Source of the DNA: Alphaproteobacteria bacterium
Lineage (GTDB): Bacteria; Pseudomonadota; Alphaproteobacteria; Micavibrionales; Micavibrionaceae
Reading direction: 5' to 3'
Length of the DNA: 64,000 nt
Assembly: GCA_017999645.1 (NCBI GenBank)
Contig: JAGNLJ010000003.1
Span: 124,001 to 188,000 of the forward strand
Under the pieces are notes generated by a model. It searched no databases and had not been told where the DNA came from. It saw only the letters and a list, made by a program, of their open reading frames with translations. Position numbers and translations under genes: made by a program. Shown here in pieces: positions 63,644 through 64,000 of this stretch. Every line of letters begins with the position of its first letter. Position 1 is the stretch's first letter.

Positions 63644-64000
63644 CTAGTTCAGCTGTTCGCTTTGAACGGGTTCCGGCACCAGCAGCACCGGCTTGTAATC
63701 CGTGCTTTCCGTGCCGTAAGTCTGCACGGACGGCTCGTCAGGCCAGGCTTCCGCGCCCATTGAATCGGCGCCGCCATATGAATCTGCTGGCGGATTGTTG
63801 TTGCTGTGCGAATTCATCGCGGGCTGCGCGGTGTCGTTGCCCAGAACAGGACGACCCAGAAGCTTCACATAGCTCACCACCTGTTTTACATCCGGAATTG
63901 TCCGCGCCTTTTCTATCACGCGGTTCAGTTCTTGTTGATTTTGCGCCGAACCCATCAGGTAAACCGTGCCCTGCACCGTATCGATAGAATAATTGATCGA
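63644..64000 (-). CDS. BON-domain exported protein, C-terminal part
   Basis: The frame is open to the right edge (at least 118 residues), so the start is missing. INYSIDTVQGTVYLMGSAQN and DVKQVVSYVKLLG form a BON domain, as in OsmY and other periplasmic lipid- or membrane-associated proteins. A Ser/Asn/Pro-rich tail follows. Signal peptide not seen because it lies outside the window. Directly followed by the SirB1-family gene. Confidence 0.85.
   Translation of the reverse strand, partial: SINYSIDTVQGTVYLMGSAQNQQELNRVIEKARTIPDVKQVVSYVKLLGRPVLGNDTAQPAMNSHSNNNPPADSYGGADSMGAEAWPDEPSVQTYGTESTDYKPVLLVPEPVQSEQLN

Overview
The window reads as a piece of an alphaproteobacterial chromosome of moderate GC content. 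The evidence is gene content and order: the sucC/sucD/sucA/sucB/lpd set, a hisZ-purA pair, the pal-cpoB-tilS-ftsH-glmM run, the response regulator CpdR and a complete Tad (Flp pilus) locus. A Micavibrio-like or Rhodospirillales-like relative would fit, but the sequence alone does not fix the genus. I saw no rRNA, tRNA, CRISPR array or intact insertion sequence. No stretch longer than about 300 bases lacks a gene.

Positions 1-21310 hold the genes of the 2-oxoglutarate dehydrogenase and succinyl-CoA synthetase block, all on the minus strand in the order sucC, sucD, sucA, sucB, lpd. In many alphaproteobacteria these genes sit close together. Here other genes interrupt every junction: a lytic transglycosylase and a DUF2059 protein between sucC and sucD; an mTERF-like repeat protein, a DUF4174 protein, a helical hypothetical protein and two tandem paralogues between sucD and sucA; rimK, a quinone oxidoreductase and a thiE-thiD-thiL operon between sucA and sucB; and a LOG-domain protein, a deaminase and a small hypothetical protein between sucB and lpd. 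Several intercalated plus-strand genes have their own sigma70-like promoters and end exactly at, or a few bases beyond, the stop codon of the opposing gene.

Positions 21540-32707 are a mixed region. It holds a FecR-domain adhesin-like secreted protein, glpD-glpK for glycerol catabolism, a Tat-type exported HExxH protein, a candidate small RNA, rluD with an exported beta-propeller-like protein, a GT4 glycosyltransferase and cpdR.

Positions 32877-54021 are dominated by surface pilus genes. Three tandem prepilin-like proteins share an unusual ectodomain, and two of them carry a phage-tail-fibre-like motif. They are followed by a CpaC-N-like protein and TadD. On the minus strand lies the Tad locus: flp1, flp2, cpaA, cpaB, cpaC, cpaD, cpaE, cpaF, tadB, tadC, plus tadE, tadE and tadG. 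A MITE-like palindrome flanked by TA dinucleotides separates tadD from tadC and appears to supply the tadC stop codon. A tail-anchored pseudokinase and a small membrane protein lie upstream of the tadE genes in a separate transcription unit.

Positions 54159-64000 are housekeeping: purA, hisZ, glmM, ftsH, tilS, cpoB, pal, a SirB1-family protein and the end of a BON-domain protein. The strongest candidates for something undescribed are the prepilin/tail-fibre fusion family next to the Tad locus, the bacterial mTERF-like repeat protein, and the divergent LOG-domain/deaminase gene pair.
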